From Siphonodentalium dalli (lineage: Eukaryota; Mollusca; Scaphopoda; Gadilida; Siphonodentaliidae): a stretch of 64,000 bases of DNA. Location of the stretch: NCBI GenBank assembly GCA_032622095.1, contig CP136063.1, positions 181,207,956 to 181,271,955 of the forward strand. The letters are read 5' to 3'. The notes below the pieces were generated by a model. That model saw only the letters and a program-made list of their open reading frames with translations, did not search any database and was not told the origin of the DNA. The translations under genes and the position numbers were made by a program. Shown here in pieces: positions 26,070-41,162 of this stretch; the first letter of the stretch is position 1; every line of letters begins with the position of its first letter.

Positions 26070-26440
26070 GCCCGTTTGAAAAAATGGTCGTATTATGTAA
26101 ATGGGTCGTCCGTCCGTCCGTCGTCCGTCCGCTTTTGGTTTCCGGATGATAACTTTAGATTGAATCCAGTGAACTGAACCAAATATAGTATGTTAGTGTA
26201 CCACACCAAAATACAGATCAAGTTCGAATATGGGTTTCGTCCGCATGATTTTGACTGAGTTATGCCCCTTTTTCGACTTAGATTTTACCTGATATGCGGT
26301 TTACAGATGATAACTTTAGATTGAATCGAGTGAACTGAACCAAATTTGGTATACAGATCAAGTTCAAATATGGGTTCTTCTACGTGCCCCACTCTACTCC
26401 AGAAACGGGTGTATTATGCCACGCCCCGACGGCGTGCTCT
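26070..26440. repeat. Dispersed repeat with GTCC microsatellite
   Basis: A (GTCC)n-like tract at 26107-26132 is followed by two copies of GATGATAACTTTAGATTGAA (26145 and 26303), an internal direct repeat of about 155 bp. Compared with the gene 2 intron, where TTTTTATTATATGG is continuous at 12189-12202, this segment interrupts it. Related sequences are frequent in mollusc genomes as far as I know; I did not check this. Confidence 0.55.
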
Positions 26441-26539
26441 TGTTATTATATGGCTCCACCGGGGAATTCCCAAAATAAAAATAACAACAATGCGGTTCCA
26501 ATGCAATAAACTATATTATGTCAGTCCTCAAAATATGGT

Positions 26540-28390
26540 GCTGAATAAATGCAGAATGAGGTCCCCAGAGGGTGAATTTAGTATTGATGCTACCCCGCAC
26601 TTTGGGCGAGCTTATCTAAATTCACCATCAGCGGACCTCATTCTGCTTTTGGTTTCCGGTCTAATCCTTCATACACATATAATTTACTGATTATTCTAGT
26701 GTATAATCAAATAAAAATGGACATGTTAACAGATACATAGACAGTTGGAAGCAATTAAGTTTCCACAATCAAATTTTTCACCTTAGCCTTCACCGTATGT
26801 CTCATTTTCTCTGGAAAGTACCTTTATTGTCAAAATAACAAGTTTTTTAGTTTCCTTTGAAACTTCTTTAAAATGTTTCTCTTTCGTTTTTAGTTCAGTT
26901 CTCTATAACCCGAAATTGGCAGACGACATAATGCATAATCGAGGTACCCGGTACTAATGGGTGTACATCACCATTTTAAATATGTGTCATGCAGACTGAG
27001 GTCCCCACATGCAGGATGAATTTAGTTATGATATGCTGGCCCGCTGTGCTGGGTAGCGCCACACAATTCGCCCTATGTATGGGGACCAGGGTTGGGGTAA
27101 TCGTAATCAATAATCGTAATCAAAGTAATCGATTACAAAATTTAGGGTAATCGCCTGTAATCAGTAATCATGACATTTCTTGATTACAAGTAATCGTATT
27201 CGATTACTTTCAAATTTACCTGTAATCATGATTAAATTTTGATTACTTTTTGATTACTTTTACTAAAATATCCAAATGGATGGCTATTGGATACTCATAG
27301 TCTCATACGGTGGTACTGTGGAGTGTGCACAGATACAAACAACATATTAGAAAGATAGTACAATTGTGTCGTGTGTTATGTTAGTGGTACAGTGTGTATG
27401 TACATTCTGGCACTGGACACAGATAACAACACTCAATTGTTGAATACAGCATGAATGGCAATAAACTTGTGATAGAGACAATGAGAGAGTGAGTAGATGA
27501 GTAGATGGGCGCGAAGCGCCCGGGATGGTCGAAAAGATCGAGTGATCTTCTCCTTCACCCCAATAGAGACAATGAAATGTTCTAATATGAATATATAGAC
27601 TTGCCAACTTCAATGAGGATTAAATTGAATTGGGACTGCTGCAGACAATGGCTGTAGAGTCACACTGGTACAATAGGGGCAATTAACTGAACAAAGCAGG
27701 TGTGATGTACCTAATTAGCTGGTTTGTCACTTACTGCACTCATGGAGTTAAGCCTAATTTCATCCTCATCAGGATTACCAACGGATGATCATCAAATAAA
27801 TCTTAGTGATATCTTCATTGTGTTGGGTAATGAATCTAACAGAACATGCAAATAATTTATAATTGTTTCTGGTGATATTTTCATAAATATTATGCGTTAG
27901 TTTAAATGCATGTAAGAAAATATAATAAATGGATTAATAAATATATTTACAAAAATAAATACACATAAAACATAATGTATTCCGAATAAGTTGGTGTATA
28001 ACTTCATAATGAAACCTTTGCAATACATGTAAATGCAAAAAGTTTATATGTTTATCAAGTTGCTTGCATCTTCTATTATTTCAGTCGTTTCTTGTTTCCA
28101 TGTTATGCAGTGATATCTTTATTCAATCAAATTTGATATGCTAATTTGAATTATTTCATTATTTATTCACATGTGATCAAAATGACTGGAAACTAACAAT
28201 TGTAATCAGATGTAATCGAAAACTAATCGATTACATTTACTAAAGTAATTGTAATCGTAATCGATTACATTGAAAAATATGTAATCAGTAATCGTAATCA
28301 TGTAAATCAAAAGTAATTGTAATCGTAATCGATTACATTGTCATGTAATCGCCCCAACCCTGATGGGGACCTCATTCTACAATTGACCAG
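26540..28390. mobile_element. Inverted-repeat element, split by a hAT insertion
   Basis: GGTGCTGAATAAATGCAGAATGAGGTCCCC-like sequence at the left (26538-26567) is matched in inverse by GGGGACCTCATTCT...CAGCACC at 28366-28395. Two further internal copies of the end lie at about 26628-26651 (inverted) and 26989-27012. The hAT element occupies 27087-28362. Confidence 0.6.
27087..28362. mobile_element. Non-autonomous hAT-type element (1276 bp)
   Basis: Ends CAGGGTTGGGGTAATCGTAA and ...GATTACATGACAATG on the complementary side of TAATCGCCCCAACCCTG form imperfect inverted repeats beginning CAGGGTTGGGG/CAGGGTTGGGGC. They are flanked by an exact 8-bp duplication ATGGGGAC (27079-27086, 28363-28370). 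CAGGG ends with 8-bp duplications are a hAT hallmark. Many TAATCGATTAC motifs fill both subterminal regions, likely transposase-binding repeats. No transposase ORF remains. Confidence 0.92.
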
Positions 28391-29806
28391 CACCACATAT
28401 TCAGACCTGATTATAACAATTGACACGCATCTTAAGTGGGAAGCGCACGTTTTGCATAATGGCAAGAGATGTTCAACAAAGAATTTATCTGCATCTATAT
28501 GGTAAAAAATATTGAACTTCACATGTCATCATCTTCATTGCATGTAGATTCTGAGCAATTAATAAGAGAGAGCAAAAACAATGGATTTTAAAACATTTGA
28601 AAGGTTGAACTTTTTTTCCCCTTTCGGTACCAAGAACTGCTAGTATAATTAATAATTTCACACATAACTCCAATAACCAAATAGCCTATTGTCTTGGCTC
28701 TATGAGAGGAGGCTTTATTTGAATCATAATGTTGAGTTAGATTTATTTATTGCATAATACAGCATCATACCCCCATATACTATAAATTACAATGAAGAAT
28801 AAAGCAGTCACAAATATTCGAGCCCAATAAAAACAAATGTTGATATGCAGTGTGGCCCACTCAAGCAGTGCACAGTCAACTGGAAATTAGGTAGTGTTAA
28901 GAGATATGGTGGTCAGCATTAACTTGGTTGTGAACCCATGACCCATGACCCACAACTCACCTCACCCCAATTGTTCAATGATCAACAGGCATGGCATGAA
29001 AATCCTCAAATATAGAAAATTAATTATGGGTAGTTGCCTTTCTTAATGAAAATAATCATTAAAATTCACAAATAAAGAATAATTAAGTCTCCTCTCGTGA
29101 TCTTGATATATGGTATCATGGATAGATGAACTGCACTTTTGAAAACATGTTTTACAGAAGTTCTTGGTACATGAAAACAGTGCAATTTTAGATATTTTTA
29201 TTACCATAAAAGTAAAGTAAATGAGGTTATAATACCCAATTGGTCGATGGTTCTTAAATACTGTGTGACAATAGTTGCTTGTATCAAATTTCAAAAAGAT
29301 ATTCTTAAATCCATTTTGAAATACCAGGACATTTTGACAAAACGTACCCTAAAGGTATATGTCTTTCACATCCTTGACACTATAGCTCTCTACGACGATT
29401 TTCCTGAAACATTGTATATGTGACTGTTTCTTATAAGTCACACATAATGCAGAACTTCCGGAACACATTATTCTAATTCTTGCTAACATATTCCCAAAAT
29501 AAAATGCCACAATATAGGCCCCCCCCCCGAACAAGGTGGCTTCATTTGACCAGTGGCTTTTTTTTAATAAATAAAGCAGTTTATTGTGGAAACAACCATT
29601 GAATCGAACTTTGCTTTCGGGGGACAACTATATATATGTAAATCGTGCAGAAGGAACCATATTCACTGGTGGGAAATGTTCAGATAATAAGTTCACCAAA
29701 CGACATAATTATATGGTCGTTTCATGAACTTATTATCTGAGGGATAACTACTCGTCAACTAGTATTTAGCACAGAAAGGGTTAAAGGAATTTTCGATAAT
29801 ATCTAA

Positions 29807-30835
<1,029 letters not shown>

Positions 30836-31048
30836 ATACAATCGGACGAAGCGGAGACTCAATTCTTCGTTATCTGTCCAATAGCGAATGACACTGACCA
30901 CATACATTTGGACTCATGTACACATGCTGATGTTACGTATATGTAGCATGTCATATACATGTCTCAAAATAGAAGAGCCGATCAATTAAAGGCACGGATG
31001 GCCTTCGCGTTGGGTATGCTGTTAAAATAGTTACATCGTTAAAACTGC

Positions 31049-31054
31049 AATAAA
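31049..31054 (+). promoter_or_regulatory. Candidate polyadenylation signal of actin gene 3
   Basis: AATAAA about 215 bp after the stop codon, in sequence conserved with the gene 2 3' flank (CTGCAATAAACAGAAATAA). Confidence 0.55.
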
Positions 31055-31760
31055 CAGAAATAATATTAAAATATAGACATATTTTGTTCTTCGACCAATC
31101 ATATATATCGCGTAAATAGTATGCTATTTTCAAGTTCGTATGCTGTGTTATGTAAACAAAAGCAGGTTCTGTAACAGTATTGACTTTTGTTTGAATAACA
31201 AAGCGTGCGAACTTGACAATAACATAGTATATCTATGATTGGCATAAGAACAAGGTCGGTCTATATATAATATTCTTTCTGTTTATGGCGCTTTTGACGG
31301 GTGTAACTATTTTAACAGCTATTTCCACTGCGAAGGCCGCGGCCATCCATGCCTTTACATAAACATTTGCCCGTCAGATTATTGGAATTCAAATAGAAAT
31401 TACTTTCTCGCCATGTAAGTTATATGTTCGATTTGTGTCAGTCTGCAATTCCACAACAGGAATTTGTTAAAAATTTGTTAGTTTCTTTTAAGATATAAAA
31501 TATTGTTGTCTTGATAACAGGGTATATATCCGCGTAGTTATATTATGTGCAGCCCCCTTGAACTATACATATAGCCTGACTGCCCACGAACACCATAAAT
31601 AGTTCCGGACAAAAAAGCTGCACAAAATGAGTTTTGAAAATGTCGATTTGAAATTATTCAAGTTTATCTGACCTCGTGTAACTCGTCGCCATCAGGGAAG
31701 AGAAATATCTAACCTAATTTTATCCCCCAGTTATTGCAATCATGAAATATCTGGTACGTT

Positions 31761-32180
31761 TTAAAGGTACTCAATCCGATCAGACGGTCCCCATACCATC
31801 AAGATAGAACAACAACATTTCTTCAAAATACGCTTTAGTTATCAGAATCGATTTATTGCAACAAAATAATGCTAACCAACTTTATTTGTCAACATTTTGT
31901 TCAACAAAATATGGCCGTATTATTAATAAAATATCACGAAATTTGACCGTATTACCACTTGATTTTAGAGTTATCAATCTTCATCCGCAATTTTGTCCGA
32001 GATCCTCCGTTTGACCACGTGCTTCTGGGCCACATCGCGAGAAATAAAATCTTCAAAAATCGATATCTGATCACTCTGATCTTTGATGGGTGGGTTCCTC
32101 GACTCAAATCAAATATTGTTTACACCCGAAGCCAAAGAAATAGTAATTTAGGAGCGTCTGAACGGATTGAGTACCTTTAA
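31761..32180. mobile_element. TTAA MITE family 2 (complete copy B)
   Basis: TTAA flanks (31761-31764, 32177-32180) enclose AGGTACTCAATCCGATCAGA(CG) and, at the right, its inverse CGTCTGAACGGATTGAGTACCT. Five more copies, whole or broken, are at 22027, 37234, 42440, 47618 and 60780. An internal motif TTCCTCGACTC(A/G)AATCAAAT is shared. The short ORFs covering it are not genes. Confidence 0.85.
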
Positions 32181-32784
32181 TCAAGGAAAACTAACCAACA
32201 ATTTCTGGTGGTGTCGCACAGCGAACATTACTGCTATGGATACGAAACAAACTTGTGGTGTTGCCAACGCCCCTACGTGTACATGTATGTAGCTATAGTT
32301 GCATACAATACATGATTTGTTTATTTATGGTATATATACTGCATCATACTGGATCGTACTGGTGATTTATAATTGAACCCCGTTGAACCAGGCCCATATT
32401 TCCAAGCCCGAGAAGTTCCAGGCATCTGGGCCTTGCCTTTAGTTTGGAATTAGTCTGGTACCTTAGGCTTTCCAGCTGTTGCAAATTTCCAACCTAACAT
32501 CCCTATATTGTTAGAAACTTTTCAACTATACTTGCCATTTCAGTCCAAAAAAAATCGGTAAAAGCAGGAAAATATTCGACTTTTAGTGAAAAAAAAACAA
32601 CCAAATCCACACTAATTACTGGTCGCAAAATCAAACTATCGCAACAACTTCAACCTATGATCTAAAATGTCCAACTAAATGTTGCGCCAGGCACTGAGGT
32701 TCCCAACTGGCGAAACCCCGCCATGCACCAACCCAGTTACCACGTACGTCCCTGGACAGAACACGTGTGTATAATCGACCATTT

Positions 32785-35700
32785 GACTTGGTAAAACACC
32801 GTGTAGGAACTGTTACATCGGAAGTAGTTCTATCGCCGGTTTGTGATGGTTCTTGACTGATTTGTGACGGTTCCTTATGATCGAAATTATACATTTTCGC
32901 GACTTTTTGACAGTTAAAACGCAATTTTGGAGCCATCTAGCTGATAATTCGATTAATTTTTCCATTTCCTTCACAGTAGGTGGCCCCAACGATCTTAATA
33001 ATAACGAAAATTCCATTGTGCGAGTCATAACAACGACGAAAACAGCGAATTTTAATATTTGTTTGTGTTCTCTCCCGATCGAGTCGGTTCTCTCCCAATT
33101 TAATCGGTTTTATACGGGTAATACGATGGCTAATATTTGGCAGGATAATGGTTCAAACTGACCATGTCGTGAAATTAACCAAAGATAACACAACAAAATA
33201 TGCATTAAGTTGAAATTTGTACCACTTGTCATCAAGTTCTATGAAGTACACTGCCTTCCTATGCTTATTCAATAACATGTGTTACGCCTATCAAAATCCA
33301 CCAAGTCGCCAGCTAGTTTGAAAAATAACGGCGTTTTGCATGCCCAACATTGCCATGAGTCAGTAGCCGGTCCACTATAGTGGCATTTCATAGCGCTGGA
33401 CTTCGGAAAGCATGAACGTAGACGGGATATATAGAGTTATCTGTCTTGTATTTTATGTTGTCTATTTTCGTCCACGCATTGTAATCAGCAAAAAAAACAA
33501 AAAATAAGACGTTAAAAGTTCGTTGACACCCATACATTGTTCTCATTACGCAATTTATGAAGTTTATAGGTTAGGCAGGGGGTGGGGGGGTCGAAAAAAA
33601 ATTCAGGCACGTATGCTGATTTTTTCCTTCGACCCTTGTTGGGACCCACCCACCCCAGCGTCCAATTTTTGTTTCCATTTTTGGCAGTTTTTTCCGACCA
33701 TTTTTGGACACCCACCCCTTTTAACACTAAACAGAGATTTGATCAGCGATTTGCGGGGGAAAATTCACTGCAAACATCTGTGTATGAATTTCTGTGCATA
33801 CTATTTGTCATGGTTGTTAACATTGACATGTAAATAGGAACGAGTCATTTTGGGATCATCCAGCAAAAAAAACATGGCTGCTAGCGGCCATCTTGGATTT
33901 CAAAATTCAATCCATTAGCACGGGCTACAGGCTATACTGTTTGTCTGATCATCATAGAATTTGTCATTTATGTTAATATTGACATATAGATGGGAACGAG
34001 TCATTTAGGGGTCATTCGGCCAAAAAACATGGCCGCCAGCAGCCATCTTGGATTTTACTCTTTGCGAAACTAAATCCCTTGGCACAGGCTACAGGTCGTA
34101 CCTTTGGTCGGATCATCATGAAATTTGTATTTTTGTACAGGTGTGTATATTTGATTAGCTTGGTTTAATATAAGATATTAAGACAGTCTTTGTTTAAAAA
34201 ATTGTCGTTACGAAATTTATATTTGAATTTACCTTGGACTGACAGCTGGGACTGACACCCATTTGCAATAAAATACAACACGATAACTGCCTGCAGTCAG
34301 TTTAGCAGTTAGAATTACATTATTTCTCTTATTCTAAGGTGTTTTAAGCCAAACTCATTGCAAATACAGCCAAAAAGACTTGCAGGGGGGGGGGAATAGT
34401 TTGTTTGTCCCATCGACCACCCACCCACCCCGGCATACGGGCCCGGGGGGAAATTTCCCTAGAATTCAGGGGGGGGGGCGTGAACAAATTTACACATACA
34501 GGGCCCAAATTTTTTTTTACAGCCCTTTGGCTACCCACCCACCCTTTTTGTTCCAAATTTTTTTTTTTTTCCGCCTGATTTTTTTGGACCCACCCCCTAA
34601 AATAAGAACAAAATCATTTTAAATCTATTCAGGACCAAATCAAACAGAATCAAAGGTAAGTTTTAAATTGGTCCGTTTCTGGCAGATTCCAAGTGTTCCT
34701 GTATTTTGATACAACCTGATAGAAGGGGGATAATTCAAATTAAAAAATCGTGTTTTAATTTGAGGTATTTTGTTAGCCAGCACTCTGCAGCACTAGTATT
34801 ATTTGGTCATTAGACATGCCAGAGTGAAAATGCCAGCACTATCAGGCACTATTCAATATTAATTTGAGGTGAAATGCAAACCAACACTCCTATTCAGTCA
34901 TCACTTTTATTGGCATCAGAGAGTGCTTTATCTTATACCTACATATGTTCTTAAGTGTTGGTTAATGTCATAATCTATGTTAGAACACATTTATTAGTGA
35001 AAACAACTTAAAACAATGTCCATAATGTGGGTTGAAAAAAATTTGCACAAACAATTTTGTTCAGGCCTCTGAGATGCACCCGCCCCGCCCGGTATAGGTA
35101 TGTTTTTGGAAGATCTCCCCTGTATTATTTATATCTTATACCTACCCTGTTCCTAAGTGTATGTAAAGGTCATAACCTGCTTTAGAACACAATTATTAAT
35201 GTATATATTTGAAAACAACTTAAAACAAGGGCAAAAATGTGAATAGAAAAAAAATTGCACAAACTCATTTTTTCGGGCCTCTTCGGACCCACCCACCCCG
35301 GCCCTGTATGATAAAAATTTTGTGCGGTCCCCCTGTAGAATTCGTTATTTCTTAATCGCAGTTGTTCTGTTGTTCATGATAATCTGACCGGCAATCACTC
35401 AGGGTTTGTTCTAACTTCTAAGCATCAAGACAGTGAAGCCATGCCACTCAGATTCCTGTTAAGAGATATCTGATTACAACCAGTCACCAATCAATCCACT
35501 CCCCTGTAAGAGGGAATAATTGTTTTATACAAGTAAAGGCTATCGTTTGTAATATTAAATACAATAAAAATTGGATGAATTGAAAGCAAAAATTATTTGG
35601 TCACCCGCCTTTGACTTAATATAGCAGTCTCCCCGAACATGCAAGATCATCCCCGTGGCAACTGGTCTTGGGCATGAGTAGTCACGCATCCTCAGTGATA

Positions 35701-36940
35701 TTCCGGAATGTAAATACGGGTGCCAATACTAAACATTTAAAAGTAACCCAAATCAGTCAATGGAAGTTTTACAAAACCACGTGATTATTGGTCAAAAGAG
35801 TACAAGTGAAGTCGGGGCCCATGTGAAGTCGAACCCATATGAAGTCGACCAGAGAGAAGTCGGCACCGATGATTAGATATAGGAATTAAATATTGCTAAT
35901 ATTATTTTAGATGAGCGCGACAGACAATTACACTTTAAACAAACGCATTATTATCACAATGTGAATATGTACATAAGGAGGGACTTCCTCAGTCAGTGTT
36001 GTAAACTCAAACTAAGGGAACAATTTCAACATATTGTCGGTGTAAAATTTCCAACCAATCTGGTGTAAGGTATGAAGATGTGTTCATGTCTGGGCGACAA
36101 ACATGCGTAAATGTCCCTTATAGGCGGGATTTTCGAGGAAGAAATACGTTGGTGCTGGTATCGAAACATGGTCCCACCTGGATCTTTCATTCATGGCCCT
36201 GTATTAATTAAATGAATAACATCTCATAATCTCCTGAGATTAGATTTCTATTACCCTTGGTTATTTATATAGGCAGGCAAGATTATGATATTATACCCCT
36301 CGGGATTTTCAATATTTGGTTTTTGCCAATTAATGTCACTTACTATTATTATTAGGTATTTATTGTATTATTTCTTAATATACCTGTTGTATTTTGTAAC
36401 TGGCATAAGCTACAGTCATTATCTGGTTTAAAATGTCAGATACACAGGACAATATTCGGACCAAAGTATAGAAATCGTTCGAATAAATCTTATGTATAGA
36501 ACCGCCACAGCCGTGATTGGTTTGAAATAGAACCGTAACACGCACACGTGTTGATTACGAGGCTACTGTTCCAAATTATACTTTACACTCAGTATTCGTG
36601 TTCATAATGCGTTTCATATTTTATACGCCACAAAAACAAAGCAATTGCGTTTAAGTGGCTTGATTTTCAGTGATAACATGTTGATATTTACGCGTTAACT
36701 CGCTAATTCCGAGTTAATTGTGGTCTAGAGTTCAGGCTGCGATAATCTGGCACTTCTGCAGCCTCTGTTCGTTCGGGAAAGTATAATACATTCAAGTTAT
36801 CTATAATTATGCGTGATTTGCGCCGAAAATGATTATTTTTAATCATAAGGAACCGTCACAAATCAGTCAAGATCCATCACAATACCGGCGATAGAACGAC
36901 TTCCGATGTAACAGTTCCTACACATTGTGGTAAAAGCCAG
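32785..36940. mobile_element. Possible 4.2-kb element bounded by 110-bp inverted repeats
   Basis: About 110 bp at 32785-32897 (GTAGGAACTGTTACATCGGA, CTATCGCCGG, CTTGACTGATTTGTGACGGT) is present in inverse at 36828-36940 with only scattered differences. Between them are C- and G-rich repeats with CACCCACCCC (33570-33720, 34380-34560, 35075-35300), a tandem repeat of about 150 bp with CGGCCATCTTGGATTT (33835-33960, 33990-34130) and GAAGTCG repeats (35810-35870). No protein is recognisable, and I could not find a target duplication. Confidence 0.5.
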
Positions 36941-37233
36941 ATTGCTAACACTATTCTCGAACGACCGATTTGATCTTGCACACAAAGCGTTAAAATTCCA
37001 CATTTTACAACTATTTCGTCGCCAAAGAGTTTCTTATGTTATACGTTCCAAACTTCCAGTATGCTAGATATATATGCGTTGAATAATTTCATATCCATGG
37101 TGGCTTAGCAGAAGTTGAATACACAGTTACGGTACTCAATCCACAATGGATCTAGACAGTTTCAAAAATGAGTTAGGGGAAGTCACTTGTTTTCCGGTCA
37201 GTACGAATATTCAGTGCATCACGATCAATGTCC

Positions 37234-37688
37234 TTAAAGGTGCTCAATCCGATCAGACGCTCCTAAATTACTATTTCTTTGGCTTCGGGGGTAAAAAATA
37301 TTTGATTCGAGTCGAGGAACCCACCCATCAAAGCTCAGATATTGATTTTTGAAGTTTGTTATTTCTCGAGATGTGTACTAATAATTGGCACAGAAACACG
37401 AGGTCAAACGGACAAATTGCGGATGAAGATGGATAACTCTCAAATCAAGTGGTAATAATAAGCACTTGATTTTAAAGTTATCCATCTTATCCGCAATTTT
37501 GACCGAGACCACCCTTTTGACGGTGTGTTATTGTGCTACAAACAATAGAAATAATAAACTTCAAAAATCAATATCTGATCACTCGGAGCGTTGATGGGTA
37601 GGTTCCTCGACTCGAATCAAATATTTTTTACCCCCGACGCCAAAGAAATAGTCATTTAGGAGCGTCTGATCGGATTGAGTGCCTTTAA
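37234..37688. mobile_element. TTAA MITE family 2 (copy C)
   Basis: TTAA 37234-37237, AGGTGCTCAATCCGATCAGA at the left, inverse GTCTGATCGGATTGAGTGCC at the right, TTAA 37685-37688. Long inverted arms carry TTTGATTCGAGTCGAGGAAC and its complement, so this copy is a near-complete foldback. Confidence 0.85.
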
Positions 37689-37932
37689 GTTTTTAGTTTT
37701 AGTTTTCTCTGTCGTCATAAATAGCAAAACTGAGATACGCGTCAAAAGGGGAAATGTCCAGTATAACATTATAATTCTTAGTTTCTGTTCAATTTAGGTT
37801 TTCAGTTTTGTGTTTGATATATTATTTTGTCCATGTCGGTTGAAACTTACAAACTTAGAGAAACTGCAATAAAATAAGAATAAAATAGCAACATAAAAAT
37901 TAGAATAATGAGTTATATCAAAAGTAAAACTC

Positions 37933-39288
37933 AATCCCATTTAGTCCAAGTCTTCTCGTACTAAAGCCGGCTAAGATATTGGGATGGAGGTGCCGGTCTT
38001 TAGTCCGAGTTCGTCCCGTATAGTCTCTTATGATACGACTTACGCCCACGATCTGTGGCGGGAATATGTGTTGTATTTTACTCGATTTACCTAATAAATC
38101 AATACATGATGCTATATACATCGGAAAGAGAGACATCTTATGGTCATAATGGTGTATAATAATCTAACTTCCATGTTACATTACGCATAGAATATTCCGG
38201 TTGATTGTCACCAACATCGCTGTTTTTATATTTTGTTTAGTTAACTGAAAGCCGAAGTCAGGTTCCGAAGAATTCCGGCATTGTCCGCTGGGTATTCTAG
38301 TTTCCGTTTGTATATATAGCGCGGGGTTTTCCGAACAAAATGGCGAAAACCGATCGCCCCAAAGTCCAGTTTCCTATGTGCTTTGAGAACAATTCCCGCA
38401 CTAAAAACTTAATGACATAATGGAGGATCAGAACGGTAGTTTTGTTGACAATTTTCGCAAGCAACTTGTCAAAATTGGAGCAAATTAGAACTCTTATGTC
38501 TGACTTGCCATGCGTGTGATGTGCATTTTGATTTGTGTGTTGATAAAATAATCGGAGAACCGAATCACACAGTTTCGAAATATAGTTCTTCGGTTTCAGT
38601 GGGACTTTTCAAACTTAAGGTTCAAAATGTATACAAATTTTGTTTGATTTTTTGTGCGCATAACAAGAGCAATATATTGCCCTGTTCGCTTAGTATATAT
38701 CTTAATTTCGCGGAAGTCCACCAAATGTGGGTGAAATGTAGCACCATATAAGGCATATTATTTATTCTAATGCTCGTTGTGTTTACACTGTTTTAAACTT
38801 TGAGAGGGTTATAATTCCCGTAATTTATTTAATGTATTACATTTATATCTCCAATGTTTAATTAATCTATTTATTTTTTATTTATTGACACACATAATTA
38901 CGATTACAATGGAGAATTCATCGTAATTTGCGTTGTTAGTCCAAAATCTACGGAATATTTTCAACGGAAAATGCCGAACACAGTTCGCATACTTTAAAAA
39001 AATTGTAAACATTGCGATAAATGTCTCTTTTCGCATTAAATTACCGCTTTCAATTCACAGCTGATGTGGGTTTCAGATCAAATAGCATGTCTTCTGTTGA
39101 AAATATCCGTTTATTGTCGCAATTGTGATATTTTATTTCATATAATTGTGGTTTTATTTGAGCGGGTCACTAACGCTTAAGTCGTGTCATAGGAATGCAC
39201 GGGCCTGGAACTCGGACTAAAGACCGGCACCTCCATCCCAATATCTTAGCCGGCTTTAGTACGAGAAGACTTGGACTAAATCCCATTG
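37933..39288. mobile_element. 1.36-kb element with about 88-bp inverted ends
   Basis: ATTTAGTCCAAGTCTTCTCG and GGTGCCGGTCTTTAGTCCGA at 37938-38020 recur as complements at 39205-39283. The interior is AT-rich; an ORF of 76 codons at 38521-38751 shows no recognisable domain. The right end lies 8 bp from the left end of the foldback element at 39297, so one probably inserted next to the other. Confidence 0.75.
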
Positions 39289-39539
39289 AACACAATAAAA
39301 CCATAGTCAGAAATGGTAACGCCACCAAGATCGTATTATTAGCCATAAATATAAATAATAATACAATTATTCTATAAACTAGCTTTCAAATTTTATGCGG
39401 GAAATTTGCGTACTTCCATATTTCAAGTTTTCCCGTTTCTCGTGGCATACATTACTTTCATCAAACTGTCTTCTTTATTACACAAGCTGATAGGCCCGAC
39501 TTCACCCGGGCTGTTTCCCATCTGCTTTCCGGTGAAAGG

Positions 39540-40060
39540 TGCGATTTGACCTTCAATTGACTATTTCGAAAGTCAAGGTCAGGTCAGGGTCATGATTTGT
39601 CCAGTCCAAAACACCCCCACCCGTAGAAAACTACCCATAGGTATCATATTTCGTCGAAATCCGTCCGTTTTACCCAACTTGAACTTTAATTAACAATTTT
39701 GAAGGTCAAGGTAAGGTCAGAGTCATGATTTGACCCGTCCAAAACACCCCCCCCCCCCGACAAAAGTACCCATAGGTATAAAATTTCGTCGAAATCTATC
39801 CGTTTTATCCGAGTTGACCTTTGATTGGCCATATTGAAGGTCAAGGTCAGGCCGAGGTCACGATTTGACCCGTTCAAAACTCTCCTCGGACCAAAGTATC
39901 CCTAGGTATAAAATTTCGCCGAAATTTGTCCGTTTTACCCAAATTGACCTTGAATTGACAGTTTTAAAGGTCAAGGTCAGGTCGGGGTCACGATTTGACC
40001 CGTTCAAAACACTTCCCGGACACAAATACCCATAAGTATCAAATTACGTTGAAATCTATG
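39540..40060. repeat. About 130-bp tandem repeats in the left arm
   Basis: Four units contain GGTCAAGGTCAGG, a variable CGATTTGACC(C)GTTCAAAAC, CCCATAGGTAT and CGTCGAAATC(C/T). The mirror array is at 44310-44840. Confidence 0.75.
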
Positions 40061-41162
40061 GAAAGCCGAGGAGGACATGTTGGTTGCTTATTGCTAGATA
40101 TACGACGCGGTATTTTGAAGGTGTTTCAAACTAGGAGATAGAAGTATTCTGCCTTTCAAATGGTGATGAATTATAGTAGTTTATTCAAATTTTATGGCAT
40201 AAATTGTTATTAAAACCGTATATACTATAAAAAATTAATGACTCGAAAATTAAGTGGGCCTTTAAACAAAGTCACAATTGCATTTAGGCTCATCTCATAC
40301 TCGTCCATTCAGCGATATTCTACTGCGCAGTTTGTTATAGCCTCCAGTATTTATTGAGCGTTATACCCCCAACTGTTATAATTCGCCTTTAGCAGGCGTA
40401 CTCTTGCCTCAGATTATTGAGATATTAGGTCACACATAATCACATTAAATCGCATCGTAACATAGCAATTGTGTGGGCTCCTTGGCGTGAATATGTAATG
40501 AGAAATAAGGTCATACGTAATGACATTAAACTCAAGAAAACCCTCGAAAACAAAACAAAATCACATTTAATGTTTTACGTTATTTCCTTCATAAAAAGAA
40601 TCTTTGTGATAATGAACCCTCTCGTTACTTTAGAATATAGAATTAACCTTAAAATAAAAAAAATCTTTGGAACACAGAACCTTCGGAATAACGAACCTTC
40701 GGATTGGTGAACCTTCGGAATAGCAAACATTCAGAGAAATTTCGGAATAGTGGACCTTCGGGATAGTGAACATTCGGAATAGAGACATGCCCCCCAATCT
40801 TCATATTATATGCCCAGAGTTCAAAGGTATGGACCCATAAAATTCTAAACTTGGCCCTTAAAATATTGAACTCCAAATTGGAGCACACACAGAACACCAC
40901 TTAAGTCAACTGAACCTATGTCATGTCCCAATGCGGGAGGGTCCATATATACCACAACATTCATAGTATATGCCAAGAATTCAAAGGTATGGGCCCACGT
41001 AATGACATAAAATCTCAAGAAAACCAGCGAAAACAAAACAAAATCACATTTAATGTTCTAAGTTAAGTTATTTCCTCCTGTACAATCACCCAGTGAATTA
41101 TCGATCGACCATGCGATATAAAAAAACCAAAAGCTATAAACACCACACTACGGTGGCGTAAT

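Noticed and set aside
33523-34622. Proline-rich open frames near C and G runs
   Set aside because: Products of CACCCACCCC low-complexity sequence, with overlapping frames on both strands.
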